Notes: generated by a model not told the origin, from the letters alone. Shown: positions 15,246-24,711, numbered from the stretch's first letter. The stretch is DNA of 58,614 nucleotides from Streptomyces sp. ISL-87 (GCF_018614095.1 NZ_JAGGOY010000110.1:1-58614); one strand, 5' to 3'. Program-made: numbers and translations.

Positions 15246-18200
15246 ATGTCTACTTCCTTCGCCGCCCTGCAGACGCTTCTCGGGGAGATCTCCCTCCGTG
15301 ACGCGCACCGCCTCGGCCGCCGCCTCGAAGGCGCCCGCCGCATCCGCAAGCCCGAGGCCAAGCAGGCCGTGCTCGACGAGATCGCCGCGGAGGCCGAGAA
15401 GGCCGCCGCGCGACTGGCCGGGCGCGCCTCGCGGATGCCGGAGGTCACGTATCCCGAGAACCTGCCCGTCAGCCAGAAGAAGGACGAGATCGCCGAGGCG
15501 ATACGCGACCACCAGGTCGTGATCGTCGCGGGCGAGACCGGATCCGGCAAGACCACTCAGATCCCCAAGATCTGCATGGAGCTGGGCCGCGGCGTCCGGG
15601 GCATGATCGGGCACACCCAGCCCCGCCGGATCGCCGCCCGCACGGTCGCGGAGCGGATCGCCGAGGAGCTGAAGTCCGAGATCGGCCAGACGGTCGGCTG
15701 GAAGGTCCGCTTCACCGACCAGGTGGACCAGGACGCGACCTTCGTGAAGCTGATGACGGACGGCATCCTGCTCGCCGAGATCCAGACGGACCGCGAGCTG
15801 CGCGCCTACGACACGATCATCATCGACGAGGCCCACGAGCGCTCGCTCAACATCGACTTCCTGCTCGGCTATCTGGCCACGCTGCTGCCGAAGCGCCCCG
15901 ACCTCAAGGTCGTCATCACCTCGGCGACGATCGACCCGGAGCGTTTCTCGCGCCACTTCGGCGAGGCGCCGATCGTCGAGGTCAGCGGCCGTACGTATCC
16001 GGTGGAGGTCCGCTACCGCCCGCTCCTCGAAGAGGACAGCGACGACAGCGACCGCGACCAGATCACGGCCATCTGCGAGGCCGTGGACGAGCTCCAGTCC
16101 GAGGGGCCGGGCGACATCCTGGTCTTCCTCTCCGGCGAGCGCGAGATCCGCGACACGGCGGACGCCCTGAACAAGCGGAACCTCCCCCGCGCCCGAGGCG
16201 CTCATGGGCACGGCACGGAGGTCCTCCCACTCTACGCACGCCTCTCGCACGCCGAGCAGCACCGTGTGTTCCAGCAGCACACCGGCAGAAGGATCGTCCT
16301 CGCGACCAACGTCGCCGAGACCTCCCTCACCGTCCCGGGCATCAAGTACGTGATCGACCCGGGCAATGCCCGTATCTCCCGCTACAGCCACCGCACCAAG
16401 GTCCAGCGTCTGCCCATCGAGCGGATCTCGCAGGCCAGCGCCAACCAGCGCAAGGGCCGCTGCGGCCGTACCTCGGACGGCATCTGCATCCGCCTCTACT
16501 CCGAGGACGACTTCAACGGCCGCCCGGAGTTCACGGACGCCGAGATCCTGCGCACCAACCTGGCCTCCGTGATCCTCCAGATGACCGCGGCCGGCCTGGG
16601 CGAGATCGAGAAGTTCCCCTTCATCGACCCGCCGGACCACCGCAACATCCGTGACGGCGTCCAGCTTCTCCAGGAGCTCGGCGCGCTCGACCCGTCCGAG
16701 AAGGACCACACGAAGCGGCTCACGCCGATGGGCCGCCAGCTCTCCCAGCTGCCCGTCGACCCGCGCCTGGCCCGCATGGTCGTGGAGGCGGACAAGAACA
16801 ACTGCGTCCGCGAGGTCATGGTCATCGCGGCGGCCCTGTCCATCCAGGACCCGCGCGAGCGGCCCTCGGACAAGCAGACGCAGGCCGACCAGAACCACGC
16901 CCGCTTCAAGGACGAGACCAGCGACTTCCTCTCGTTCCTGAACATGTGGCGCTACGTCCGCGAGCAGCAGAAGGAGCGCGGCTCGTCCTCGTTCCGCCGG
17001 ATGTGCAAGCAGGAGTACCTGAACTTCCTGCGGATCCGCGAGTGGCAGGACATCTACTCGCAGCTGCGTACGGTCGCCAAGACGATGGGCCTCCACGTCG
17101 AGGAGCCCTCGGCGGGTACAGACGCCCCCGAGCAGCACATCCACATCTCGCTGCTGGCCGGTCTGCTCTCGCACATCGGGCTCAAGGACACCGACAAGAA
17201 CGAGTACCTGGGCGCCCGCAGCGCCAAGTTCGCGATCTTCCCGGGTTCGGCGCTCTTCAAGAAGCAGCCGAAGTTCCTGATGTCGGCGGAGCTGGTGGAG
17301 ACCTCGCGCCTGTGGGCCCGGGTCAACGCCAAGGTCGAGCCCGAATGGGTCGAGCCTCTCGCCCAGCACCTGATCAAGCGCACGTACAGCGAGCCGCACT
17401 GGGAGAAGGACCAGGCGGCCGTGATGGCGTACGAGAAGGTCACGCTGTACGGCGTACCGATCGTCGCCCAGCGGAAGATCAACTACGGCCGGATCGACGC
17501 CGAGGTCTCGCGCGAGCTGTTCATCCGCAACGCGCTGGTCGAGGGCGACTGGCGGACCCACCACAAGTTCTACGCCGACAACCGCAAGCTCCTCACCGAG
17601 GTGGAGGAGCTGGAGAACCGGGCCCGGCGCCGGGACATCGTGGTCGACGACGAGACCCTGTTCGACTTCTACGACCAGCGGATCCCCGAGCACGTGGTCT
17701 CCGGGGCGCACTTCGACTCCTGGTGGAAGCACAAGAAGCGCGAGGAGCCCGAACTCCTCGACTTCGAGCGCGAGATGCTGCTGACCGAGAAGGCCGCCGG
17801 GGTCACCAAGGCCGACTATCCGGACTCCTGGCGGCAGGGGCAGCTCAAGTTCCGGGTGACCTACCAGTTCGAGCCGGGCGCGGACGCGGACGGCGTGACC
17901 GTGCACATCCCGCTCCAGGTGCTGAACCAGGTCACCGACGAGGGCTTCGACTGGCAGATCCCGGGTCTGCGGGAAGAGGTGGTCACCGAGCTGATCCGCT
18001 CCCTCCCGAAGCCGATCCGCCGGCACTACGTGCCCGCGCCGAACTTCGCGACCCGCTTCCTGGCCACGGCCGTTCCGTCGGCCTCTGGCCGCGATCAGAC
18101 ACAGCAGGAGCCCCTGCACGTCACCCTGGCGCGTGAGCTCCAGCGGATGGTCGGGGTCCCGGTCTCCGCCGAGGACTTCGACCTGACCCGGATCCCGGAC

Positions 18201-19229
18201 CACCTGAAGATCACCTTCCGGATCGTCGACGAGCGCCGCAAGAACCTCGCCGAGGACAAGGACCTGGAGGCCCTGCGGCTCAAGCTCAAGCCCAAGGCCC
18301 GCCAGGCCCTGTCCAAGGCCGCGGCGGCCACCGCCGAGCGCGCGGGCGGGGAGTCGGTGGAGCGCACCGGCCTGACCGACTGGACCATCGGCACGCTGAC
18401 CAAGGTGTTCGAGACGCGCCGCGCCGGCCAGCCCGTGAAGGCCTACCCGGCGCTCGTGGACGCGGGGACGAGTGTGTCCGTACGCCTCTTCGACACCGAG
18501 GCCGAGCAGCAGCGGGCGATGTGGCTCGGCACCCGGAAGCTGATCCTCCTCAACATCCCGGTGAATCCGGCGAAGTTCGCCTCGGACAAGCTCACCAACC
18601 AGCAGAAGCTGGCCCTCTCGCGCAATCCGCACGGCTCCATCCAGGCCCTGTTCGACGACTGCGCGACCGCGGCGACGGACAAGCTGATCGCCGACCACGG
18701 GGGCCCGGCCTGGGACGAGGCCTCGTTCCGGAAGCTCTACGACGCCGTACGGGCCGACCTGGTGGACACGACCGTACGGACCGTCGGGCAGGTGCAGCAG
18801 ATCCTGGCCGCCTGGCAGGCCTGCGAGCGGCGCCTGAAGGCCACCCAGAGCCTCGCCCTGATGGCGAATCTGCAGGACGTGAAGGCGCAGCTGGCGGCGC
18901 TCATGCCGGCCGGCTTCGTGACCCTCACCGGGCTGCGCCGGCTGCCCGACCTGATGCGCTACCTGGTGGCGATCGACCGGCGGCTCCAGCAGATGCCCAC
19001 GGGCGTCCAGCGCGACACCACGCGCATGGAGAAGGTCCACGAGATGCGGGACGAGTACGCCTGGCTGCTGGAGCAGTTGCCGAAGGGCCGGCCGGTCCCC
19101 GCGGAGGTCACCGAGATCCGCTGGATGATCGAGGAACTGCGGGTCAGTTACTTCGCCCACGCGCTCGGGACGGCGTACCCGATCTCCGACAAGCGGATCG
19201 TGAAGGCGGTGGACGCGGCGGCACCGTGA
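15246..19229 (+). CDS. hrpA: ATP-dependent RNA helicase HrpA
   Basis: A 1327-residue DEAH/RHA helicase, the usual length for HrpA. Walker A is at 96-103 (GETGSGKT), DEAH at about 193-196 (IIIDEAHERSLN), SAT follows (VVITSATIDPERF), and motif VI is QRKGRCGR. Ratchet/OB-type domains and the DUF3418 C-terminal half complete the family architecture. Role: cytoplasmic RNA unwinding in ribosome rescue and mRNA processing. It lies upstream of tRNA-Asp and bldC, as I recall for other streptomycetes. Confidence 0.96.
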   Translation: MSTSFAALQTLLGEISLRDAHRLGRRLEGARRIRKPEAKQAVLDEIAAEAEKAAARLAGRASRMPEVTYPENLPVSQKKDEIAEAIRDHQVVIVAGETGSGKTTQIPKICMELGRGVRGMIGHTQPRRIAARTVAERIAEELKSEIGQTVGWKVRFTDQVDQDATFVKLMTDGILLAEIQTDRELRAYDTIIIDEAHERSLNIDFLLGYLATLLPKRPDLKVVITSATIDPERFSRHFGEAPIVEVSGRTYPVEVRYRPLLEEDSDDSDRDQITAICEAVDELQSEGPGDILVFLSGEREIRDTADALNKRNLPRARGAHGHGTEVLPLYARLSHAEQHRVFQQHTGRRIVLATNVAETSLTVPGIKYVIDPGNARISRYSHRTKVQRLPIERISQASANQRKGRCGRTSDGICIRLYSEDDFNGRPEFTDAEILRTNLASVILQMTAAGLGEIEKFPFIDPPDHRNIRDGVQLLQELGALDPSEKDHTKRLTPMGRQLSQLPVDPRLARMVVEADKNNCVREVMVIAAALSIQDPRERPSDKQTQADQNHARFKDETSDFLSFLNMWRYVREQQKERGSSSFRRMCKQEYLNFLRIREWQDIYSQLRTVAKTMGLHVEEPSAGTDAPEQHIHISLLAGLLSHIGLKDTDKNEYLGARSAKFAIFPGSALFKKQPKFLMSAELVETSRLWARVNAKVEPEWVEPLAQHLIKRTYSEPHWEKDQAAVMAYEKVTLYGVPIVAQRKINYGRIDAEVSRELFIRNALVEGDWRTHHKFYADNRKLLTEVEELENRARRRDIVVDDETLFDFYDQRIPEHVVSGAHFDSWWKHKKREEPELLDFEREMLLTEKAAGVTKADYPDSWRQGQLKFRVTYQFEPGADADGVTVHIPLQVLNQVTDEGFDWQIPGLREEVVTELIRSLPKPIRRHYVPAPNFATRFLATAVPSASGRDQTQQEPLHVTLARELQRMVGVPVSAEDFDLTRIPDHLKITFRIVDERRKNLAEDKDLEALRLKLKPKARQALSKAAAATAERAGGESVERTGLTDWTIGTLTKVFETRRAGQPVKAYPALVDAGTSVSVRLFDTEAEQQRAMWLGTRKLILLNIPVNPAKFASDKLTNQQKLALSRNPHGSIQALFDDCATAATDKLIADHGGPAWDEASFRKLYDAVRADLVDTTVRTVGQVQQILAAWQACERRLKATQSLALMANLQDVKAQLAALMPAGFVTLTGLRRLPDLMRYLVAIDRRLQQMPTGVQRDTTRMEKVHEMRDEYAWLLEQLPKGRPVPAEVTEIRWMIEELRVSYFAHALGTAYPISDKRIVKAVDAAAP

Positions 19230-19322
19230 GGCGCCTCGTGACCCTCCCCGCGACCGGGTTCGACTGCACCCCCTGAGCTGCTGTACAGTCTGATTCGCAG
19301 CCGCCGAGCGGCCGCAAATCAA

Positions 19323-19396
19323 GGACCTGTGGAGCAGTTGGTTAGCTCGCCACCCTGTCAAGGTGGAGGTCGCGGGTTCAAGTCCCGTCAGGTTCG
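19323..19396 (+). tRNA. tRNA-Asp(GTC), copy 2
   Basis: 74-nt cloverleaf: acceptor GGACCTG/CAGGTTC, anticodon GTC, discriminator G. The third acceptor pair is A-T here and T-A in copy 1, a compensated change that supports both being functional. Confidence 0.95.
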
Positions 19397-19403
19397 CAAT
19401 AAC

Positions 19404-19440
19404 ATCAGGGCCCGTATCCCCCAGGGATACGGGCCCTGAT
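19404..19440 (+). terminator. Terminator of tRNA-Asp
   Basis: A long inverted repeat (ATCAGGGCCCGTATCCC and complement, loop CCA) directly after the tRNA. Confidence 0.85.
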
Positions 19441-19468
19441 GCGTTGGCGGACGACAGGAGACGACCCT

Positions 19469-19672
19469 GTGGCGACCCGGGACGAGTTCAGAGCGCTCCT
19501 GAGGGCCCATCTGCGGGCCGTGGGGCCCCGCCCCCACCTTTCCCGCCATTGCCTGGTCTGCCACCGCCTCCAGCGCCTCCAGCGCCTCACGCTGGGCCTC
19601 GGTGGCCGCGAGCCGGAACAGGGATCGGGGCGCCACTCCGGCCAGTCCGGAAAAAATCCCCCATCCGTATGA
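19469..19672 (+). CDS. Small hypothetical protein with His/Cys cluster
   Basis: A 67-residue candidate gene. GTG at 19469 follows AGGAGA at about 7 bases. Codons show the strong third-position GC expected of coding DNA for the first 50 residues. The middle contains HLSRHCLVCHRLQRLQRL, a His/Cys cluster that might bind metal. An overlapping minus-strand frame (19388-19636) is also open, so the coding strand is uncertain. No family recognised. Confidence 0.38.
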   Translation: MATRDEFRALLRAHLRAVGPRPHLSRHCLVCHRLQRLQRLTLGLGGREPEQGSGRHSGQSGKNPPSV

Positions 19673-19868
19673 AGCAGTGCGTTACGCACATCCCCTTACG
19701 GGCGTATTGCCATGTGTACAAGAGTGATCATCTGTGACGGGTGTCACCACATGAGTTTTTGGGACTCACACATTTATCGCACCCCTACGCGCGCTCGATT
19801 TAATATGTGCAATGGCACCCATCCCGCCGGGGCCCCGACTTCCCGCCGACGCACCCTGACCTGGGCAT
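19673..19868. other. AT-richer intergenic stretch
   Basis: About 200 bases with markedly lower GC than the surroundings (for example CACACATTTATCGC and GATTTAATATGTGC). No gene is convincing. It may contain a promoter, or a silenced AT-rich spot that Lsr2-type proteins would bind. Confidence 0.35.
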
Positions 19869-19908
19869 AAAAAAGATCGCGCTGGACCCGGCGGAGTCCA
19901 GCGCGATC
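19869..19908 (-). terminator. Terminator of bldC
   Basis: Reading leftwards, the stem GATCGCGCTGGAC ... GTCCAGCGCGATC is followed by six T, a classical intrinsic terminator about 105 bases after the bldC stop. Confidence 0.9.
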
Positions 19909-20015
19909 GACGACCGATGGACCTGTTGGGGCAGATCCGGCCGTATGAAGCTATGTGGGTTTCATCGGATTGGGGGACCCGATATGAACCCGTTAAAACG
20001 GGGTGTAGCGGGACC

Positions 20016-20222
20016 TCAGGCCTCGCTGCGCTGCTGCGGAATTCCCGCAAGCAGTGCGCGAACCTCAGCCTCGCGGTAACGGCGGTGTCCACCCAGGGTG
20101 CGGATGGACGTGAGCTTGCCAGCCTTGGCCCAGCGGGTGACCGTCTTCGGGTCCACGCGGAACATCGTGGCAACCTCAGCCGGGGTCAGCAGCGGCTCGG
20201 CATCAGGGGTGCGAGCGGTCAT
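20016..20222 (-). CDS. bldC: Developmental regulator BldC
   Basis: A 68-residue MerR-like helix-turn-helix protein: LLTPAEVATMFRVDPKTV then WAKAGKLTSIRTLGGHRRY, the length and text of BldC. BldC binds cooperatively to direct repeats and delays entry into development in Streptomyces. The ATG at 20222 is preceded by GAGGAGG at about 6 bases. It is monocistronic, with its own terminator and a long upstream region holding several inverted repeats. Confidence 0.97.
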   Translation of the reverse strand: MTARTPDAEPLLTPAEVATMFRVDPKTVTRWAKAGKLTSIRTLGGHRRYREAEVRALLAGIPQQRSEA

Positions 20223-20244
20223 GAGCGGCCTCCTCGGGAGAACC

Positions 20245-20259
20245 GAACCATCTCGGTTC
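20245..20259 (-). promoter_or_regulatory. Inverted repeat in the bldC leader
   Basis: GAACC-N5-GGTTC lies 22 bases upstream of the bldC start codon, next to the ribosome-binding site. It could be an operator or an RNA hairpin affecting translation. Confidence 0.4.
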
Positions 20260-20453
20260 TTTCCTCTAAATTCTGCACCTTGGCCCGCGTTGCCCGAAAT
20301 GGACATACGCAGGCCGAGTCGGTTATAGGACGAACGGCTTGTCCTCGGCACTACAACTACACCATCCGTCCAGCCTCGACGGCCAAACCGATGGAATTGC
20401 CCTCCGAGGTGTTCATCAGCGGCGGAAGCCGATGGACCGCCCCATAACGGACA

Positions 20454-20480
20454 GTCACCCTACTGTGACGATCAGTCACA
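20454..20480. promoter_or_regulatory. Overlapping inverted repeats upstream of bldC
   Basis: GTCAC-N6-GTGAC is immediately followed by, and shares bases with, TGTGAC-N5-GTCACA. Such arrays fit binding of dimeric regulators. The second repeat resembles a Crp half-site pair but has the wrong spacing. It lies about 230 bases upstream of bldC. Confidence 0.4.
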
Positions 20481-20527
20481 GAGCGATCAGGAGTCGTCAG
20501 ACCCCCCGTAGAGTGCAATACCGAGCA

Positions 20528-20549
20528 TTCCGCCCTTAGTTGGGCGGAA
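20528..20549. promoter_or_regulatory. Perfect 8-bp inverted repeat
   Basis: TTCCGCCC-TTAGTT-GGGCGGAA with no T-run, about 310 bases upstream of bldC and 275 bases past the end of the next gene. It may be an operator or a weak terminator. The rest of 20260-20825 contains no supported gene. Confidence 0.4.
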
Positions 20550-20825
20550 GGAACCCTCCCCGGACTCCTTGTCCTATTTTGGCACGAGGGTAGGGGAAGG
20601 GCGCAAGGGCGTAGTTAGTGCGGTCCGTCACCCTTGGGCCAATGGCCCGTATCGGGACGTAGGTCCTGGCACTAAGACCTTAATGCGGTGATCAAGGCCC
20701 TGATCTGCGGATTATGCCCGATCGACCGATACGGGCGGAACGCGAAACCCCGAAATGTGATCTCGAGCACGTACCCCGGCTCGCGGGCTACCCGCGACGT
20801 GCGACCCGCGACCCGCGACCCGCGG

Positions 20826-21680
20826 CTAATTCGCGAACAGTCTCTCCCGGACCGCCCGCCACCGGTCCGCGAGCTCCCCGTACGCCTCGGCCGCCCCCTC
20901 GGCGTCCCCGGCCCGCAGCGCCGCGATCCCCGCCGCCAGGTCCCGCGCCGAGCGGTCGCCCGCCAGCCCGTCCGCCGGGAGCGCGTGCAGCAGCCCGCCG
21001 TAGTCCAGTTCGACCATCGAGCGCGGGTGGAACTCCTCCAGCCACCTCCCGACTTCCACCAGGCCCTCCGCCAGCCCCGCGTAACCGTCCGCCTCCCGCA
21101 GTGTCCGCAGCCCCCGCGCGAGCCGCCTGCGGGCCTGCACCATCGGCGTCCGGTAACGCAGCCGCTCGCCCGGCAGGTACTCCCGCTCCTCGTCGGCCAC
21201 CAGGACGAACCAGCGCAGCGGCACCTGCCACACCCCGGTCCGGATCCACGGCCGCGCGTCCGGGTTCCGCGCGCGCCAGGCCTCGTAGTCGTCGGTCACC
21301 CGCCGGCGCACCCCCGGCGGCAGCGCCGCGTCGAGCACCGGACGCGGGAACTCGGCCACCAGCTCCTGGAGCGCCAGCCAGCCGCGCAGCCGGGTCCGCC
21401 ACGGGCAGACCAGCAGCGCCCCGCCCACCTCCGCCGTGAAGGCGTCCGCACTCTCGTGCACCGGCACCGCGACCACGGGCACCCGGACCAAGTCGGTGAG
21501 GGACCGGCGCAGTTCGTCCTGGGCGGTCGGCGCGACCCCGCGCCGGGCGTAGTCGGCCCAGTGCGCGCGCTCCGCCTCCGGGAAAGCCGCCAGGGGCTCG
21601 TAGACGCGCAGGTAAGAGGCGTACGGGACGGTCGGCGCCCGGCGCGCGGAGGGCAGCGGGGGGTCGGGGGATTCGCTCAC
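20826..21680 (-). CDS. Conserved hypothetical protein
   Basis: A 284-residue soluble protein, rich in Arg, Ala and Trp, with no clear motif and no signal peptide. The central part (WFVLVADEEREY then LPGERLRYRTPMVQARRRLARGL) and the helical C-terminus suggest two domains. A conserved gene of unknown role lies between vdh and bldC in other streptomycetes as I recall. It is divergent from vdh with about 200 bases between. Confidence 0.75.
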   Translation of the reverse strand: MSESPDPPLPSARRAPTVPYASYLRVYEPLAAFPEAERAHWADYARRGVAPTAQDELRRSLTDLVRVPVVAVPVHESADAFTAEVGGALLVCPWRTRLRGWLALQELVAEFPRPVLDAALPPGVRRRVTDDYEAWRARNPDARPWIRTGVWQVPLRWFVLVADEEREYLPGERLRYRTPMVQARRRLARGLRTLREADGYAGLAEGLVEVGRWLEEFHPRSMVELDYGGLLHALPADGLAGDRSARDLAAGIAALRAGDAEGAAEAYGELADRWRAVRERLFAN

Positions 21681-21887
21681 GCTCTCGTACTCCCCCGCGC
21701 CGCCCGGCGGTACTCCGCCGGGCGTCAGCCGACCCTCCAGCGAGGCCTCACATACTCCGGGAGAGTTCCGATCCTCGGACAGGTCGACTGGGTGGGCCCC
21801 CTAGGTCTTACGCTGCTCCCAGCACGCCCTCCCCCACCCGCAGGGCGGGCGTATTTCCGCCGCATCTCTTCCATGGGAGTCACCACC

Positions 21888-22991
21888 GTGACCGAAATGA
21901 CCGACGGCGTCCTGCACACCCTGTTCCGTACGGAGCAGGGCGGCCACGAGCAAGTCGTGCTGTGCCAGGACCGAGCCACCGGCCTGAAGGCCGTCATCGC
22001 GATCCACTCCACCGCCCTGGGCCCCGCCCTCGGTGGTACGCGGTTCCACGCGTACGCCTCCGACGAGGAGGCCGTCCTCGACGCGCTGAACCTCTCGCGC
22101 GGCATGTCGTACAAGAACGCCCTCGCCGGTCTCGACCTGGGCGGCGGCAAGGCCGTGATCATCGGTGACCCCGAGGTCATGGAGGCCTCGCAAAGGACAG
22201 AACTGCTGCTGGCCTACGGCCGGTTCGTGGAGTCCCTCGGCGGCCGCTACGTCACCGCCTGCGACGTCGGCACGTACGTCGCGGACATGGACATCGTGGC
22301 CCGCGAGACCCGCTGGGCGACCGGCCGGTCCCCCGAGAACGGCGGCGCCGGCGACTCCTCGGTCCTCACCGCCTTCGGTGTCTTCCAGGGCATGCGGGCC
22401 AGCGCCCAGCACCTTTGGGGCGACCCGACCCTGCGCGGCCGCAAGGTCGCCGTGGCCGGCGTCGGCAAGGTCGGCCGCTACCTGGTCGAGCACCTGCTGG
22501 AGGACGGCGCCGAGGTCGTCATCACGGACCCGCGCCAGGAGTCCGTGCAGCGCATCCTCGACAAGCACCCGGGCAAGGTGACCGCGGTCGTCGACACGGA
22601 CGCGCTGATCCGCACCGAGGGCCTCGACATCTACGCCCCGTGCGCGCTGGGCGGCGCCCTGAACGACGACACCGTGCCCGCCCTGACCGCCAAGGTCGTG
22701 TGCGGCGCGGCGAACAACCAGCTCGCCCACCCGGGTGTGGAGAAGGACCTCGCGGACCGCGGGATCCTCTACGCGCCCGACTACGTGGTCAACGCCGGCG
22801 GTGTCATCCAGGTCGCCGACGAACTGCACGGCTTCGACTTCGACCGCTGCAAGGCCAAGGCCGCGAAGATCTTCGACACCACCCTGGCCATATTCGCTCG
22901 TGCGAAGACGGACGGCATTCCGCCGGCCGCGGCGGCCGACCGGATCGCCGAGCAGCGGATGGCCGACGCGCGCGCGGCCCGCGCGGTCTGA
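21888..22991 (+). CDS. vdh: Valine (branched-chain amino acid) dehydrogenase
   Basis: A 367-residue NAD-dependent Glu/Leu/Phe/Val dehydrogenase family enzyme. It has the substrate loop GPALGGTRF, catalytic lysines in GMSYKNALAGLDLGGGKA (about K76 and K88), and the Rossmann motif AGVGKVG. It matches the Streptomyces Vdh that deaminates valine and feeds acyl-CoA precursors. GTG at 21888 is chosen for a GGGAG site 8 bases upstream; an in-frame ATG at 21873 is possible. Cytoplasmic; monocistronic. Confidence 0.96.
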   Translation: MTEMTDGVLHTLFRTEQGGHEQVVLCQDRATGLKAVIAIHSTALGPALGGTRFHAYASDEEAVLDALNLSRGMSYKNALAGLDLGGGKAVIIGDPEVMEASQRTELLLAYGRFVESLGGRYVTACDVGTYVADMDIVARETRWATGRSPENGGAGDSSVLTAFGVFQGMRASAQHLWGDPTLRGRKVAVAGVGKVGRYLVEHLLEDGAEVVITDPRQESVQRILDKHPGKVTAVVDTDALIRTEGLDIYAPCALGGALNDDTVPALTAKVVCGAANNQLAHPGVEKDLADRGILYAPDYVVNAGGVIQVADELHGFDFDRCKAKAAKIFDTTLAIFARAKTDGIPPAAAADRIAEQRMADARAARAV

Positions 22992-23278
22992 CCCTCTCCG
23001 GGACCTGGGTGCGCCCGCCGGGGTGCGGCGAGACGGAACTCACTGCACTTCGGCGGGTCGCCCGCCAGGAAAGGGTTAAAATCGCAGCTGACCAGCGAGG
23101 ACGGGGCGCTTCGCTGGTTCTGCATCGAGGCGCGTCATGCGGGCGGCGTACCGTATGGCCGCGGAAGCAGGTACCGTTAAACCCCTACGGACGGTCTCTC
23201 CACGGAGAGCCCGCTCCGAACCATGAACGCGTGTCAGACTCTGGGGCCGTCGAGCCCCGTCACCGAGGGGGTCGAGCC
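22992..23278. other. Intergenic between vdh and the DUF3073 gene
   Basis: Nearly 290 bases with no open frame of coding character. It presumably carries the promoter of the DUF3073 gene; no distinctive operator or riboswitch is visible. Confidence 0.35.
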
Positions 23279-23542
23279 ATGGGGCGCGGCCGGGCCAAGG
23301 CCAAGCAGACAAAGGTCGCCCGCCAGCTGAAGTACAACAGCGGCGGGACTGACCTCTCGCGTCTGGCCAATGAGCTGGGCGCATCGCCGACGGATCCGCT
23401 GCCTGTCAGCGAACCGGTCGAAGTCGATGACGATCTGGATGACGACGACGACCCGTACGCCAAGTACGCGGATCTGTACAACAGCGATGACGACGACGAG
23501 GACGAAGAGTCCGGTCCGTCGGCACAGCGTCGCGGCGCTTGA
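23279..23542 (+). CDS. DUF3073 family protein
   Basis: An 87-residue actinobacterial protein of unknown function. The N-terminal basic segment (GRGRAKAKQTKVARQLKY) is followed by a very acidic C-terminus with two Asp/Glu runs. ATG at 23279 has GAGGGGG 7 bases upstream. It is conserved between purM and vdh in streptomycetes. It could bind nucleic acid or ribosomes through its basic end (inference). Confidence 0.92.
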   Translation: MGRGRAKAKQTKVARQLKYNSGGTDLSRLANELGASPTDPLPVSEPVEVDDDLDDDDDPYAKYADLYNSDDDDEDEESGPSAQRRGA

Positions 23543-23597
23543 CGCCTTTCGCGTTTCCACCTACCGGTAGGCGACCGGTGAGCGCAGTCAAGCAAAG

Positions 23598-23631
23598 AAC
23601 CCGGTCCAGGGCCATGGCCCCGGACCGGGTT
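23598..23631. terminator. Bidirectional terminator, DUF3073 gene / purM
   Basis: AACCCGGTCC and its complement around a self-complementary centre, between two convergent genes that end at 23542 and 23641. Confidence 0.85.
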
Positions 23632-23640
23632 TAGTGCTGC

Positions 23641-24711
23641 TCAGACCCCGTAGGTACCGGTCAGGGTCGCGCCCTCGGTGTGGTCGCCGCGGTCCAGGAT
23701 CTCGCCCGCGACCCAGGCGTCCACGCCCCGGTCGGCCAGCGCGGTCAGGGCCACGTCGACCGACTCCTGCGGGACCACGGCCATCATGCCGACGCCCATG
23801 TTCAGGGTCTTCTCCAGCTCCAGCTGCTCCACCTGTCCGGCCTTGCCGACCAGGTCGAAGACCGCGCCCGGGGCCCAGGTCGAGCGGTCGACCGTGGCGT
23901 GCAGGTGGTCCGGGATCACGCGGGCCAGGTTCGCCGCGAGGCCGCCGCCGGTGATGTGCGAGTACGCGTGCACCTCGGCCGTACGGGTGAGAGCCATGCA
24001 GTCCAGCGAGTAGATCTTCGTGGGCTCCAGGAGCTCCTCGCCGAGGGTCCGGCCGAGCTCCTCGACGTGGCTCTCCAGGGACATGCCGGCGCGGTCGAAG
24101 AGGACGTGCCGGACGAGCGAGTACCCGTTCGAGTGAAGGCCGGAGGACGCCATCGCGATGACGGCGTCACCCGTGCGGATGCGATCCGCGCCCAGCAGCC
24201 GGTCGTACTCGACGACACCGGTGCCGGCGCCCGCCACGTCGAAGTCGTCCGGGCCCAGCAGGCCGGGGTGCTCGGCGGTCTCGCCGCCGACCAGGGCGCA
24301 GCCGGCGAGGACACAGCCCTCGGCGATGCCCTTGACGATCTGCGCGACCCGCTCGGGGTGGACCTTGCCGACGCAGATGTAGTCGGTCATGAAGAGCGGC
24401 TCGGCGCCGCAGACGACGATGTCGTCCATGACCATCGCGACCAGGTCGTGGCCGATGGTGTCGTAGACGCCCATCTGCCGGGCGATGTCCACCTTGGTGC
24501 CGACCCCGTCGGTGGCGGAGGCGAGCAGGGGGCGCTCGTAGCGCTTGAGGGCGGAGGCGTCGAAGAGGCCGGCGAAGCCGCCGAGGCCGCCGAGGACCTC
24601 GGGGCGCTGCGTCTTCTTCACCCACTCCTTCATGAGCTCGACGGCGCGGTCTCCGGCTTCGATGTCGACGCCCGCGGCGGCGTAGCTGGCACCGGTGGTC
24701 TTCTCTGTCAT
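23641..24711 (-). CDS. purM: Phosphoribosylformylglycinamidine cyclo-ligase (AIR synthetase)
   Basis: A 356-residue enzyme that closes FGAM to AIR with ATP, step 5 of purine synthesis. Family signatures include ASYAAAGVDIEAGD near the N-terminus, SATDGVGTKVDIARQMG, HDLVAMVMDDIVVCGAEPLF, LVGGETAEHPG and HITGGGLAANL. It lies 99 bases downstream of purF on the same strand and is probably co-transcribed. Confidence 0.97.
   Translation of the reverse strand: MTEKTTGASYAAAGVDIEAGDRAVELMKEWVKKTQRPEVLGGLGGFAGLFDASALKRYERPLLASATDGVGTKVDIARQMGVYDTIGHDLVAMVMDDIVVCGAEPLFMTDYICVGKVHPERVAQIVKGIAEGCVLAGCALVGGETAEHPGLLGPDDFDVAGAGTGVVEYDRLLGADRIRTGDAVIAMASSGLHSNGYSLVRHVLFDRAGMSLESHVEELGRTLGEELLEPTKIYSLDCMALTRTAEVHAYSHITGGGLAANLARVIPDHLHATVDRSTWAPGAVFDLVGKAGQVEQLELEKTLNMGVGMMAVVPQESVDVALTALADRGVDAWVAGEILDRGDHTEGATLTGTYGV

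Noticed and set aside
15168..19361. A minus-strand open frame of about 1400 codons
   Set aside because: Antisense shadow of hrpA, produced by strong GC3 bias; no domain or plausible start of its own.
20464..20480. TGTGAC-N5-GTCACA as a Crp site
   Set aside because: The spacing between TGTGA and TCACA is seven, not six, so it does not fit the Crp consensus; kept only as a generic inverted repeat.
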